Part shown: positions 50,519 through 59,543 of the stretch, one piece after another
Numbering within the stretch: the stretch's first letter is position 1
Layout: every line of letters begins with the position of its first letter
Source of the DNA: Acidimicrobiia bacterium
Lineage (GTDB): Bacteria > Actinomycetota > Acidimicrobiia > Acidimicrobiales > Bin134
Length of the DNA stretch: 64,000 nt
Assembly: GCA_022822905.1 (NCBI GenBank)
Contig: JAJDYE010000037.1
Location: 102,859-166,858 of the forward strand
Reading direction: 5' to 3'
Translations under genes and position numbers: made by a program
The notes under the pieces: model-generated
Database searches by the model: none
What the model saw: the letters and a program-made list of their open reading frames with translations, nothing else
Told to the model about the DNA's origin: nothing

Positions 50519-51879
50519 CGGTTGAACCGTCCTTGGGCTTCGGTGAGTGCGGTTCGCAGTGTTTGGTTGATGCGGTCGAACTCGTCGGGACCGGCAATCA
50601 GCGGCGGGGAGAGCTGGATTACCGGCTCGCCCCGGTCGTCGGCTCGGCAGATCAAGCCCAAGTCGAGGAGGCGGTTGGTGAGAAAGCCCCGCAACAGCGA
50701 TTCGGATTCCTCCTCGGTGAACGACTCCTTGGTGTCGCGGTCCTTCACCAGCTCGATGCCGTAGAAGTAGCCCATGCCCCGGACTTCCCCCACGATGGGA
50801 AGATCACACAGGTCTTCCAGGGCGGACCGGAAGGCGGCTTCGTTGGCCATCACATGGTCGAGGAGTTGCTCTTTCTCGAACACGTCGAGGTTGGCCATGG
50901 CCACCGCGCAGCTCACTGGATGCCCGGCGAATGTGAACCCGTGCAGGAACGACTCGTCGGTGCCCACGAACGGCTCGGCCAATCGGTCGCTGGCGATCAT
51001 CGCCCCCATCGGCGCGTAGCCCGATGTCAGCCCTTTGGCACAGGTGATGATGTCGGGGACGTAGTCGAGCCGCTCTGAACCGAACATGCTGCCCAGTCGG
51101 CCGAAGGCGCAGATGACCTCGTCGGATACCAGCAGCACCCCGTAGCGGTCGCAGATCTGGCGGAGTCGGGCGAAGTACCCGTCGGGCGGCACGATGCAGC
51201 CGCCCGCGTTCTGCACCGGCTCGATGAACACCGCGGCCACCGTTTCGGGACCGGCCCGCAAAATGGCCTGCTCGATGTCGTCGGCGCAGGCCAGCGTGCA
51301 GGCGTCGAAGCCCGCGCACATCTGGCAGCGGTAGCGGTTGGTGTTGGCCGCATGGGACGCTCCGGGCACCAGCGGCTCGAAGGGCTCGCGTATCGACTTC
51401 AGCCCGGTGATCGACAGCGCTCCCAAAGACGTGCCGTGATAGGAGAGGTCGCGGCTGACCACCTTGTGCCGCTCGGGCTGGCCGGTGACCTTGAAGTACT
51501 GGCGGGCGAGCTTCCAAGCCGACTCCACCGCCTCCGAGCCGCCGCTGGTGAAGAACACCCGGTTGAGATCTCCGGGCGTGAACGAGGCCAGACGGGCGGC
51601 CAGCTCCACTGCTCCGGGATGGGCATAGGTCCAGATCGGGAAGTAGCCGAGCTGCGAGGCCTGGCGCCCGGCGGCCTCGGCCAACTCCTCGCGCCCGTGG
51701 CCCACTTGGGACACAAACAGGCCGGCCAAGCCGTCGAGGTATTGGTTGCCTTTGGCATCCCACACGTAGCAGCCGTCGCCTCGCTCCATGATGCGCATGC
51801 GGTCGACCGCGCTGCCGAGGCTGCTGAAGTGGCCCCACAAGTGGCGGTCGGCCAACGCGACCAGATCGTCGTGCTGCAT
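50515..51879 (-). CDS. Class III PLP aminotransferase (putrescine/polyamine-pyruvate type)
   Basis: The 454-residue aminotransferase has VFFTSGGSEAVESAWKLA, SDEVICAFGRLG, PLP Lys in TCAKGLTSGYAPMGA, and LHGFTFAGHP. It matches the SpuC/aminotransferase III group that transfers the amino group from putrescine, spermidine or related omega-amines to pyruvate. An unusual CQMCAGFDACTLACADD segment holds four cysteines. First gene of the minus-strand polyamine operon. ATG at 51879. Confidence 0.9.
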   Translation of the reverse strand: MQHDDLVALADRHLWGHFSSLGSAVDRMRIMERGDGCYVWDAKGNQYLDGLAGLFVSQVGHGREELAEAAGRQASQLGYFPIWTYAHPGAVELAARLASFTPGDLNRVFFTSGGSEAVESAWKLARQYFKVTGQPERHKVVSRDLSYHGTSLGALSITGLKSIREPFEPLVPGASHAANTNRYRCQMCAGFDACTLACADDIEQAILRAGPETVAAVFIEPVQNAGGCIVPPDGYFARLRQICDRYGVLLVSDEVICAFGRLGSMFGSERLDYVPDIITCAKGLTSGYAPMGAMIASDRLAEPFVGTDESFLHGFTFAGHPVSCAVAMANLDVFEKEQLLDHVMANEAAFRSALEDLCDLPIVGEVRGMGYFYGIELVKDRDTKESFTEEESESLLRGFLTNRLLDLGLICRADDRGEPVIQLSPPLIAGPDEFDRINQTLRTALTEAQGRFNR

Positions 51880-51913
51880 CGATGGTGCCCCCTACTCCGA
51901 CTGGCGATTACCG

Positions 51914-51954
51914 ATTTAACACCAGAAAGGCCACTAGCGCAACCGATTCGGTTG
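51914..51954 (-). promoter_or_regulatory. Promoter of the aminotransferase-pot operon with operator palindrome
   Basis: On the minus strand TTGCGC (51942-51937) and TTAAAT (51919-51914) are 17 bp apart. The 15-bp palindrome CAACCGATTCGGTTG (51940-51954; 7-bp arms, one central base) overlaps the upstream edge of the -35. The Lrp-family protein of this operon is the natural ligand. Confidence 0.6.
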
Positions 51955-51995
51955 TGGTTTTCGATTCGACAACTAGTTTTTGCCAAAACAGGGGC

Positions 51996-52024
51996 TTGAT
52001 TGTGCGGGTTTGGTGCTGCAATAT
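51996..52024 (+). promoter_or_regulatory. Candidate promoter of the ALDH-oxidase operon
   Basis: TTGATT (51996-52001) and CAATAT (52019-52024) are 17 bp apart, giving +1 near 52031 and a leader of about 30 nt to ATG 52061. It is divergent from the aminotransferase promoter. Confidence 0.5.
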
Positions 52025-52060
52025 GAGCAAAGCGACAAAGAGTGCGGGGGTAGCAGAATC

Positions 52061-53482
52061 ATGCTGACGGACAACTACATCAACGGGAGTTTTCAGCCGG
52101 CGATTGAGGGGGCGACCGATGAGGTGGTGAATCCGGCCACCGGGAAGGTGATCGGCGAGGTGGCGTCCAGCTCGGCGGCCGATGTTGACGCCGCGGTCCA
52201 AGCGGCAGCCGCAGCCTTCCCCGAGTGGTCGGCCAAGACTCCCCGGGAGCGCAGCGAGATCCTCCACAAGGTGGCCGACATCGTGGAGGCGAACGTGGCC
52301 GAGCTGTCCGAGCTCGAGTGCGAGAACGTGGGCAAGCCGGTGTCGATCATCGAGTTCGAGATGGATCAGCTGTGCGACAACTGGCGGTTTTTCGCCTCCG
52401 CGGGGCGCTTCCTCGACGGCAAGGCCGCCGGTGAATACCTCGAGGGCTACACCTCGATGGTGCGCCGCGACCCCATCGGGGTGGTGGGCTCCATCGCCCC
52501 GTGGAACTACCCGCTGTTCATGGCGACATGGAAGCTCGGCCCGCCGCTGGCGGTTGGCAACACGGTGGTGTTGAAGCCCTCCGAGCTCACCCCCTACACC
52601 ACGCTGCGGTTGGCCGAATTGCTCCAGGACGTGCTTCCTCCCGGGGTCTTCAACGTGGTCTGCGGGCAGGGCCAAGCCGCCGGAGTGCCGCTGGTGCAGC
52701 ATCCCGATGTGGCCATGGTGTCGCTCACCGGTTCGGTGGCCGCCGGCAAGTCGGTGGCCCAGGAGGCGTCGGACTCGCTCAAGAGGGTCCATCTCGAGCT
52801 CGGCGGTAAGGCGCCGGTGATCGTGTTCGACGATGCCGACATCGAGGCAGTGGTGGCCAATCTGCGCGACAACAGCTTCTACAACACCGGCCAAGACTGC
52901 ACCGCCCCTTGCCGGGTTATCGCCGGGTCCAAGGTGCACGACGACTTTGTGGCCCAGCTCACCGATGCCGCCGGCTCCGTGGTCACCGGCGACCCCACCG
53001 ATGAGGACACCGAGATGGGCCCATTGGTGTCCGACGTGCAGCTAGACCGGGTGTCGGGATACGTCGACCGGGCGGCCGAAGCCGGTGCCGAGATAACCAT
53101 CGGGGGCGGCCCGCGTGACAGCGAGGGCTACTTCTACCAGCCCTCAGTGGTGGTCGGCGTGGACCAGGCGTCGGAGATCGTGCAGCGCGAGGTGTTCGGC
53201 CCGGTCATCACCGTGCAGGCGGTACCCGATGAGGAGACGGCGCTGGCCTGGGCCAACGACTGCGACTACGGGCTGGCTGCCAGCGTGTGGACCAACGACG
53301 TGGGCCGGGCTATGCGCATGGCCAAGGGACTGCGGTTCGGCACGGTGTGGGTGAACGACCACATCCCGATCATCTCGGAGATGCCCCACGGCGGCTTCAA
53401 GCAGTCGGGCTACGGCAAAGACATGTCGCTCTACGCCCTCGACCACTACACCGAGCTCAAGCACGTCATGGTGAAGCACTGA
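52061..53482 (+). CDS. Aminoaldehyde dehydrogenase (gamma-aminobutyraldehyde type)
   Basis: The 473-residue ALDH has PWNYPLFMATWKLGP, LELGGKAPVIVF (base Glu), Cys in GQDCTAPCRV and GFKQSGYGKDMS at the C-terminus, the typical gamma-aminobutyraldehyde/PatD group. It oxidises aminobutyraldehyde made by aminotransferase or oxidase to GABA. Divergent from the aminotransferase; translationally linked to the FAD oxidase (CTGA). Confidence 0.9.
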   Translation: MLTDNYINGSFQPAIEGATDEVVNPATGKVIGEVASSSAADVDAAVQAAAAAFPEWSAKTPRERSEILHKVADIVEANVAELSELECENVGKPVSIIEFEMDQLCDNWRFFASAGRFLDGKAAGEYLEGYTSMVRRDPIGVVGSIAPWNYPLFMATWKLGPPLAVGNTVVLKPSELTPYTTLRLAELLQDVLPPGVFNVVCGQGQAAGVPLVQHPDVAMVSLTGSVAAGKSVAQEASDSLKRVHLELGGKAPVIVFDDADIEAVVANLRDNSFYNTGQDCTAPCRVIAGSKVHDDFVAQLTDAAGSVVTGDPTDEDTEMGPLVSDVQLDRVSGYVDRAAEAGAEITIGGGPRDSEGYFYQPSVVVGVDQASEIVQREVFGPVITVQAVPDEETALAWANDCDYGLAASVWTNDVGRAMRMAKGLRFGTVWVNDHIPIISEMPHGGFKQSGYGKDMSLYALDHYTELKHVMVKH

Positions 53483-54885
53483 GCTCGAAGAGCTGGGCAC
53501 CGCAGGCCCTGGCTGCCGCCAAGCCCGCGGTGTTCTGGTCGGATCGCGACGACGCCCCGGTCGCCACACCGCCGCTGGCGGGAACAATCGAAGTCGATCT
53601 GGTGGTCATCGGCGGCGGATTCACCGGTCTCTGGACCGCGCTTCAGGCCTTGGAGGACGAGCCGGGTTTGCGGGTGGCCGTGCTTGAGGCCGAGCACTGC
53701 GGGTTCGGGGCCAGCTCCCGCAATGGCGGCTTCTGCGACTCGTCGCTCACCCACGGGCTGGCCAACGGACTTTCTCATTGGCCGGAAGAGATCGAGACCC
53801 TGCTCAGGCTTGGCCGCGAGAACTTCTCCGGACTGGCTGACAGCCTCGAGCGTCACCGTATTGATGCCGACTTCCAACTCTGTCCCGAGATTGGGGTGGC
53901 CACCGAGCCCTGGCACATGAACGGTCTTGCCGAGGACATCGAGCACTATCGGGCCTTCGGTGAGGACGTCGACCTGCTGGATGCCGAGCAGATGCAGGCC
54001 CGGGTGCATTCCCCGACCTATCTCGGGGGAATGATCCGGCGCAACGACGTGGCCTTGGTTGATCCGGCCCGACTTGGTTGGGGGCTGCGGTCAGCCGTCG
54101 AGTCATTGGGGGGCGCAGTCCACGATGACACGCTGGCCAATGCCGTCTACCGCAAAGGAAGCCATCTCGAAATTCACATTCCCAGTGGACGAGTTCTGGC
54201 CGATCGCGCCGTAATGGCCACAAATGCCTATCACGGTCCGGTCAGACGCCCCCGCCGCTACACGATCCCCGTGTACGACCATGTGCTGGTGACCGAGCCG
54301 CTCTCTGTTGAGCAGATGGCCTCCGTAGGGTGGGCCGAGCGCGAGGGTTTGGGCGACGTGTCCAACCTGTTCCACTACTACCGGCTCACTGCCGACAATC
54401 GGATTCTTTGGGGCGGCTACGACGCCACCTACCACTTCAACAACGGCGTGGGCGCTCGCCACGACCAGAGCGATGTGACGCATACCCGGCTGGCCGAGCA
54501 CTTCTTTGAGACGTTCCCCCAGCTTGAAGGGCTGTCGTTCAGCCATCGCTGGGGCGGGCCCATCGGCACCACTACCCGATTTACTGCGACCTGGGGCACC
54601 GCCCACCGAGGTCGTCTGGCGTGGGTGGCGGGGTACACCGGCCTGGGGGTGGGGGCCAGTCGGTTCGGGGCCCGGGTAGCGCTGGATTTGGTGTTCGGCC
54701 GACGAACCGAGCGCACCGAACTCCAGATGGTGCGCAAGCCCCCAGTGCCGTTCCCTCCGGAGCCGGCTCGGTGGGCCGGTGTGCAGCTCACCCGCAAGGC
54801 CCTCCAACGGTCGGATCGACGGGGCGGTAAGCGGGGTCTGTGGCTAAGTCTGCTCGACCGCTTCGGCGTGGGGTTCGACTCATGA
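53479..54885 (+). CDS. FAD-dependent amine oxidoreductase (PuuB/DAO family), CTG start
   Basis: The 468-residue DAO-fold protein has dinucleotide motif VVIGGGFTGLWTALQAL, GFGASSRNGGF (the PuuB/glycine-oxidase signature) and AWVAGYTGLGVGASRFGA. No ATG/GTG/TTG occurs between the last upstream stop and the conserved N-terminus at a sensible position. The best candidate is CTG 53479, which overlaps the ALDH stop (CTGA). It probably oxidises a (gamma-glutamyl) polyamine to the aldehyde used by the ALDH. Overlaps the next gene by ATGA. Confidence 0.8.
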   Translation: MSSKSWAPQALAAAKPAVFWSDRDDAPVATPPLAGTIEVDLVVIGGGFTGLWTALQALEDEPGLRVAVLEAEHCGFGASSRNGGFCDSSLTHGLANGLSHWPEEIETLLRLGRENFSGLADSLERHRIDADFQLCPEIGVATEPWHMNGLAEDIEHYRAFGEDVDLLDAEQMQARVHSPTYLGGMIRRNDVALVDPARLGWGLRSAVESLGGAVHDDTLANAVYRKGSHLEIHIPSGRVLADRAVMATNAYHGPVRRPRRYTIPVYDHVLVTEPLSVEQMASVGWAEREGLGDVSNLFHYYRLTADNRILWGGYDATYHFNNGVGARHDQSDVTHTRLAEHFFETFPQLEGLSFSHRWGGPIGTTTRFTATWGTAHRGRLAWVAGYTGLGVGASRFGARVALDLVFGRRTERTELQMVRKPPVPFPPEPARWAGVQLTRKALQRSDRRGGKRGLWLSLLDRFGVGFDS

Positions 54886-56261
54886 GCGACCGCTATCGGG
54901 ACCGGTCGTTTTGGCACGACACTTGCCCTGGGTCGCTTGAGCCCCGCCCAGCGCTCGATGGAGACACTGATGTCGACGTCGCCATCGTGGGCGGGGGTTA
55001 CACCGGGCTGTGGACTGCGTACTACCTGCTGTCCATCGACGCATCGATTCGGGTGATGGTGATAGAGCGCGACATCGTGGGCTTTGGCGCTTCGGGCCGC
55101 AACGGCGGCTGGTGCGTGGGGGAGTTGGCCGCTGGCCCCTGGCGGCACGAGGCCGCCGCCGGCAACGACGCGGCCCGCCGCTTTCTCCACGAATTGCACG
55201 ATGCGGTCGACGAAGTGGGTCGAGTGGCCGAGCACGAGGGGATCGACTGCCACTACGCCAAGGGCGGCGCCGTTCGCCTCGCCCGCAATCGGGCCCACCT
55301 GACCCGCCAGCGCGAACAGGTTGAGCTCTTCCATGGCTCTTACGGGCTCACCGAGGAAGACATGAGGATGCTCGGCGCAGACGAGGCCCGCAGCCACTTG
55401 GCCGCTACCGGGGTGGTGGGCGGGATGTTCTTCGCCCACACTGCGGCCCTTCACCCGGCCCGGTTGGTTCGAGGGCTCGGCGATGCAGTTGGGCGCCTGG
55501 GGGGCAAGATCGTCGAGGGCACAGCCGCCACCGCCATCGAACCAGGTCGCGTTGCAACCGACCGCGGAGTCGTCAAAGCCGAGACCGTGGTGCGAGCCCT
55601 TGAGGGCTACACCGGAACGCTGGAGGGAAATCGTCGCTCCCTGGCTCCGCTGTACTCGCTGATGGTGGCAACCGAGCCCATCGACGACGCGCTTTGGGAC
55701 GACATCGGATTGAGCCGCCGGCAGACGTTCACCGACGACCGGTTCATGGTCATCTACGGGCAGCGCACCGCTGATGGCCGGATCGCGTTCGGAGGACGGG
55801 GAGCGCCCTACAACTACGGCTCAAGAATCGTGAGCTCGGTGGAGCAGAGATCGCGCACCCACGAGAAGATCATCAAGACGCTGGTCGGACTGCTGCCCAT
55901 GCTCTCGGATGTGGCCATCACCCACCGTTGGGGCGGGGTGCTCGGTGTGCCCCGCGACTGGTTCCCGTCGGTCGGCTTCGACCGGGACAGCGGCATGGCC
56001 TGGGGCGGAGGCTATGTGGGCGAGGGGGTGGCCGCCGCCAACCTGGCTGGTCGGACTCTGGCCGAGCTGATCACCGAGGCCGACTCGTCCCGCACCGACC
56101 TGCCGTGGGTGGGACACCGGTCGCGGCGTTGGGAGCCTGAGCCACTGCGGTGGCTGGGCATCAACGGGGCGCTGGGGATTATGGGCATCGCCGACCGTTC
56201 CGAGGCGACCACGGGTCGGAAGTCCCGGCTCGCCCGGTTCATGCAGCGGGTGCTGAGCTAG
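54882..56261 (+). CDS. FAD-dependent amine oxidoreductase (PuuB/DAO family), paralogue
   Basis: The 459-residue paralogue has VAIVGGGYTGLWTAYYL, GFGASGRNGGWCVGE, ITHRWGGVLGVPRDWFPSVG and WGGGYVGEGVAAANLAGRTLAELI. It is clearly related to its upstream neighbour in fold but diverged, so the two may oxidise different amines or different positions. The C-terminus has extra residues (RWEPEPLRWLG). It is the last gene of the divergent operon. Confidence 0.88.
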   Translation: MSDRYRDRSFWHDTCPGSLEPRPALDGDTDVDVAIVGGGYTGLWTAYYLLSIDASIRVMVIERDIVGFGASGRNGGWCVGELAAGPWRHEAAAGNDAARRFLHELHDAVDEVGRVAEHEGIDCHYAKGGAVRLARNRAHLTRQREQVELFHGSYGLTEEDMRMLGADEARSHLAATGVVGGMFFAHTAALHPARLVRGLGDAVGRLGGKIVEGTAATAIEPGRVATDRGVVKAETVVRALEGYTGTLEGNRRSLAPLYSLMVATEPIDDALWDDIGLSRRQTFTDDRFMVIYGQRTADGRIAFGGRGAPYNYGSRIVSSVEQRSRTHEKIIKTLVGLLPMLSDVAITHRWGGVLGVPRDWFPSVGFDRDSGMAWGGGYVGEGVAAANLAGRTLAELITEADSSRTDLPWVGHRSRRWEPEPLRWLGINGALGIMGIADRSEATTGRKSRLARFMQRVLS

Positions 56262-56280
56262 GCAGTCACCCGCGCGCTCG

Positions 56281-57060
56281 TCAGCCTTGATCGACGTCGG
56301 TGGAGTATTCCATGGCCACCTCGGGCTCGGGGGAGCGCAGTAGGAGCGACTCGATCCCGAAGGTGGGGGCGGCGAAGAGGGCGTCCATGCAGGAAACCAG
56401 GCCATTGGCTACTTCATCGGCGTTCATGATTCCGGTGCGGAATCCCTGGCGCTGCCAGTGGGGAATGGCTGCCTCGAAGGCGTCGGGGGTGAAGGAATTG
56501 GCGAACTCGGTGGGCATGGTCGGCCCGAGGATCACGGTCACAAACCGGCGGTTGCCCAGCAGTTCGGTGCGCCATCCCTCCATGGTCGCTTCCAGGGCCC
56601 GTTTGGACGCGGCGTAGGGAACTAGCGAGTGGCGGGGCATATCGGTGGAGTCCGACGACACCGCGGCCACCACCGCATCCTCGTTGAGGTGGGGAAGGGC
56701 GGCTTTGATCAGCAGGTTCGGACCGAACAGATTGACGCCGAAGACCGCCTGCCAGTCGTCCAGGTCTAACTCCGCCATTGGCGCCATGGGCGACATGCCC
56801 GAGGTGTAGACGATGCCGTCGAGCCCGCCGAGGGCACCCGCCGTTTCGGCCACCCCCTGCTCGATGCTGGCCGGGTCGAGCACGTCGATAGCCACCACAT
56901 GGCCGCCCCCGGCCTCGCTCACCGCCTCTTCGAGCACGTCGCGGCGCCGGGCGGCAAACACGACATCGGCGCCTTGGCCCTGGAGGGCGATTGCGGTGGC
57001 CCGGCCCAGCCCCGATGAGGCGCCCACCACCAGGATCTTGCGTCCCTGCACTGCGTTCAT
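56281..57060 (-). CDS. Short-chain dehydrogenase/reductase
   Basis: The 259-residue SDR has VVGASSGLGRATAIAL, YTSGM (NAG-like position), catalytic Ser in AVSSDSTD and YAASK as the YxxxK pair. Start 57060 overlaps the SRPBCC stop (ATGA). The substrate is unknown. It is convergent with the oxidase operon. Confidence 0.85.
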   Translation of the reverse strand: MNAVQGRKILVVGASSGLGRATAIALQGQGADVVFAARRRDVLEEAVSEAGGGHVVAIDVLDPASIEQGVAETAGALGGLDGIVYTSGMSPMAPMAELDLDDWQAVFGVNLFGPNLLIKAALPHLNEDAVVAAVSSDSTDMPRHSLVPYAASKRALEATMEGWRTELLGNRRFVTVILGPTMPTEFANSFTPDAFEAAIPHWQRQGFRTGIMNADEVANGLVSCMDALFAAPTFGIESLLLRSPEPEVAMEYSTDVDQG

Positions 57061-57848
57061 TGGCCACTTCCTAGCGCATCGGCCATCCATTGCTGCCACA
57101 GAGGCCCGTCCCTATCGGCAGCCTCGGCCCCGTTGGTTCCGTAGAGGTACAGCCATACCGACGCTCCGGCGTGCTCGCCGTAAGACTCCACTGTCACGAA
57201 GCCAGTGCCGGACGCGGGCTGGTCGAGCAGCAGGGTGATTCTGTGAGGGGCGGCGTCTGCAACCGTGCCTGCCAACGCAGGCACACCGGAAGCTCGGGCC
57301 TCGATCCGCTCACCGACCCCTGGTGTCGATGGAATCCCCAGTGCGGCGGTGAGAGCGGCCCAAACCTCGTCCAGTGAGCCGGCCCCCATGGCGGTGGGCA
57401 GCACCGATGCCGCCGTCTGCCCGGTGAAGTGCTCCATGTGCAGCCGCAGGTTGGACATGAACAGCTTCCAGCCTTCGACCATGCCGTCGTATTGGGCATC
57501 CCATTCTCCGCCTTGACCGAAGCCGGAATTCACCAACCGCACCGCGCATCTGTCGTCGCCCCGGGGCTCAACGGTCCACTCAAACGTCAACCCGTCAACC
57601 CCTTCGCCTCCGTCGAAACAGATCTGACGAGGCGGCTCCCACACCGCCACCCGCCCAGGAATCTGCATCTCCGGGCCCGGCCCGAACGAGGCCACAGCCG
57701 AGCCGCCCGCCCGCTCTTCCACCGTGTGGGGCACATACCAAGAAGAGATTCCCGGCCCAGTAGCCACCGCCCGCCAGACCTCCTCGGGCGTGCCCGGCAC
57801 CTCAACTTCCAGCCCGATCGAACGGCGTTCCTCAACCATGGTGTTCAC
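57057..57848 (-). CDS. SRPBCC/AHSA1-domain protein
   Basis: The 263-residue protein begins with a START-like ligand-binding fold (EVEVPGTPEEVWRAVATGPGISSWYVPH, then GLTFEWTVEP) typical of AHSA1/CalC proteins. A second half (SLDEVWAALTAALGIPS) resembles a similar but weaker repeat. It probably binds a hydrophobic ligand. The start may be at 57848 or 57839. Confidence 0.8.
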   Translation of the reverse strand: MNTMVEERRSIGLEVEVPGTPEEVWRAVATGPGISSWYVPHTVEERAGGSAVASFGPGPEMQIPGRVAVWEPPRQICFDGGEGVDGLTFEWTVEPRGDDRCAVRLVNSGFGQGGEWDAQYDGMVEGWKLFMSNLRLHMEHFTGQTAASVLPTAMGAGSLDEVWAALTAALGIPSTPGVGERIEARASGVPALAGTVADAAPHRITLLLDQPASGTGFVTVESYGEHAGASVWLYLYGTNGAEAADRDGPLWQQWMADALGSGQ

Positions 57849-57961
57849 AGTAGCGGTATGTCGCTGACTAGGGCCGAAGACAAACTGCTTTTTGTGACCA
57901 CATTAAGGGACTAGTATCTGTGTACTTGATGGGTTCTGCAACAGGAACTACATTGAAATGA

Positions 57962-58297
57962 ATGGAAACTATTGTTATGACTCAATACACACCAGGTTAT
58001 AGCCACAAGACTCACACAGTGGCGGCACGGGAGTTCAAGACTCATTGCCTACAGCTCATACGCGAGGTCGAGGAAAGCGGCCAGGAGATCATCATCACCC
58101 GCCACAAGAAGCCCGTTGCCCGGCTCGCCCCCGCCCAAAAGGAGTTTGTTCCTTTGAGCGGGTTGTTCAAGGACCGGATAGAGATCTATGGCGACATCGT
58201 GTCCTCAGTTTGGGACGACGAGTCATTCGACATTGAGGACAATCCCGACAAGGTCCTCGATCCAGTTGCCTGGTACGAGCGTCATGACAACGGTTGA
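57962..58297 (+). CDS. Phd/YefM-family antitoxin
   Basis: The 111-residue protein has HTVAAREFKTHCLQLIREVEESGQEIIITRHKKPVARLAP, the Phd-type DNA-binding domain, and an acidic C-terminal toxin-binding tail (WDDESFDIEDNPDK). It overlaps the toxin gene by 14 nt. ATG 57977 is an alternative start. GC is lower than neighbours, suggesting recent acquisition. Confidence 0.85.
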   Translation: METIVMTQYTPGYSHKTHTVAAREFKTHCLQLIREVEESGQEIIITRHKKPVARLAPAQKEFVPLSGLFKDRIEIYGDIVSSVWDDESFDIEDNPDKVLDPVAWYERHDNG

Positions 58298-58700
58298 CAC
58301 CCACACGTTGTTGTGGTGGATCACCGGCAACCCGCGGGTCGGCACGCGAACCGACGAAATGCTGAACCGCGCCCAAGCAGACGGCGAACTTGCCGCTTCA
58401 TCTGTAGTACTGGCTGAAGCCACTCGGCTGCACTTGAGGGGCAAAGTCAATCTGAAGATGTCCCCCGAAGCGTGGGCTAAGGAATGCATGGACAACGGCC
58501 TCCGCATCATCCCCGTGTCAGCACAAATCGCCGTCGAGTCGTCGCTGTTGGGTGCTTCTGGATTTCACGGAGACCCCTTGGACCGTTTCATCACTGCCAC
58601 GGCCATCGTTGGAGGCCACAGACTCATTACCGCAGATCACCAGATCACCCAATGGGCTGAACGCACCCGCCTCCTTAAGGTCATAGACCCGGCCCCATAG
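58284..58700 (+). CDS. vapC: PIN-domain toxin (VapC type)
   Basis: The 138-residue PIN domain has D5 (VDTHTLLWW), E45 (VLAEATRLHL), the DPLDRFITATA segment and LITADHQI. The DTHTLLWW N-terminus is typical of the VapC group paired with Phd-type antitoxins. It is probably an RNase active when the antitoxin is lost. This is the second PIN module in the window. Confidence 0.87.
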   Translation: MTTVDTHTLLWWITGNPRVGTRTDEMLNRAQADGELAASSVVLAEATRLHLRGKVNLKMSPEAWAKECMDNGLRIIPVSAQIAVESSLLGASGFHGDPLDRFITATAIVGGHRLITADHQITQWAERTRLLKVIDPAP

Positions 58701-58750
58701 CGGAATCGCTCTGCTCGCCGGGAGAATCGACCGTTGGTATATTTTGGGCG

Positions 58751-59542
58751 ATGGGGTTGACCGAGGTGCAGCGGGGGAGCTGGGAGGAGAACGGGTTCTT
58801 CCTTGAGAGGGGGTTCGCCGACCGGGCTGTTGCCGACGCCATGGTTGAGCGGATCGTTGAGATTGCCCGGGCCGATGCGGCAGGGGAGCAGCGGCCCGAT
58901 CTCTACATCACTCCCGACAAGACGAATGAGAATCCCGCCACCCCGGAGGTGGGCGTCTCCAAGATCTTCCGGGTCATGCGGGGCGAGCCGGTGTTCCATG
59001 AGTTCGCCACTGATCCCCGGCTGCTGTCGATGATGGGCGACCTCGTCGGTCCCGACGTCGACTGCTTCCTTTCACAGTTCATCTTCAAACACCCCGGCAC
59101 CCTCGGCCAGCCCTGGCACCAAGACGACTACTACTTCCGCATGACCCCTCTGCCCCAGGTGGGGGTGTGGCTGGCCTGCACCGCCGCCACCCCCGACAAC
59201 GGCCCGCTGTGGATCGTCCCCGGCTCTCACACCGAGCCGATCCACGACGCGGTGCCCGACACCCGGGAGGGCGCCGGTTTGGCCTATGTCGAGATCGTCG
59301 ATGTACCCACCGACAATGAGCAGGTGGTCCTCATGGAGCCGGGCGACCTGTTGGTGTTCCACTCCCACCTCCGCCATCGATCCACCGACAACCTCTCCGA
59401 TGGGATGCGGGCCGCCATGGTGTACCACTACGCCTCGTCGCACTCAGAGGGATGGCAGGCGTTCAATCAGGACTGGACCGAGGTGCTGCGTGACGGTCAG
59501 CCAGTGCAAGCTTCGAAGGAGCCGGTTCCTATCGAGTACTAG
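58751..59542 (+). CDS. Phytanoyl-CoA dioxygenase (PhyH) family Fe(II)/2-oxoglutarate oxygenase
   Basis: The 263-residue PhyH-type enzyme has iron ligands H123-x-D125 (PWHQDDYYF) and a distal His in VFHSHLRHRSTDN, with Arg for 2-oxoglutarate close by. It hydroxylates a small molecule with O2 and 2-oxoglutarate. Convergent with the TetR gene, 1 nt apart. Confidence 0.88.
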   Translation: MGLTEVQRGSWEENGFFLERGFADRAVADAMVERIVEIARADAAGEQRPDLYITPDKTNENPATPEVGVSKIFRVMRGEPVFHEFATDPRLLSMMGDLVGPDVDCFLSQFIFKHPGTLGQPWHQDDYYFRMTPLPQVGVWLACTAATPDNGPLWIVPGSHTEPIHDAVPDTREGAGLAYVEIVDVPTDNEQVVLMEPGDLLVFHSHLRHRSTDNLSDGMRAAMVYHYASSHSEGWQAFNQDWTEVLRDGQPVQASKEPVPIEY

Positions 59543-59543
59543 A

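Noticed and set aside
55010..55324. Arg-rich plus-strand frame within the second amine oxidase
   Set aside because: Alternate frame of a strong coding gene; no start signal.
56601..56625. Fourth copy of the CGTTTGG motif
   Set aside because: Only a half-site (CGTTTGGACGC) inside the SDR coding region; no inverted partner and not in a promoter gap.
57849..57961. Promoter/operator of the Phd-VapC pair
   Set aside because: TTGTGA and TAGTAT occur but are only 14 bp apart, and no convincing inverted repeat was found; not reported as a site.
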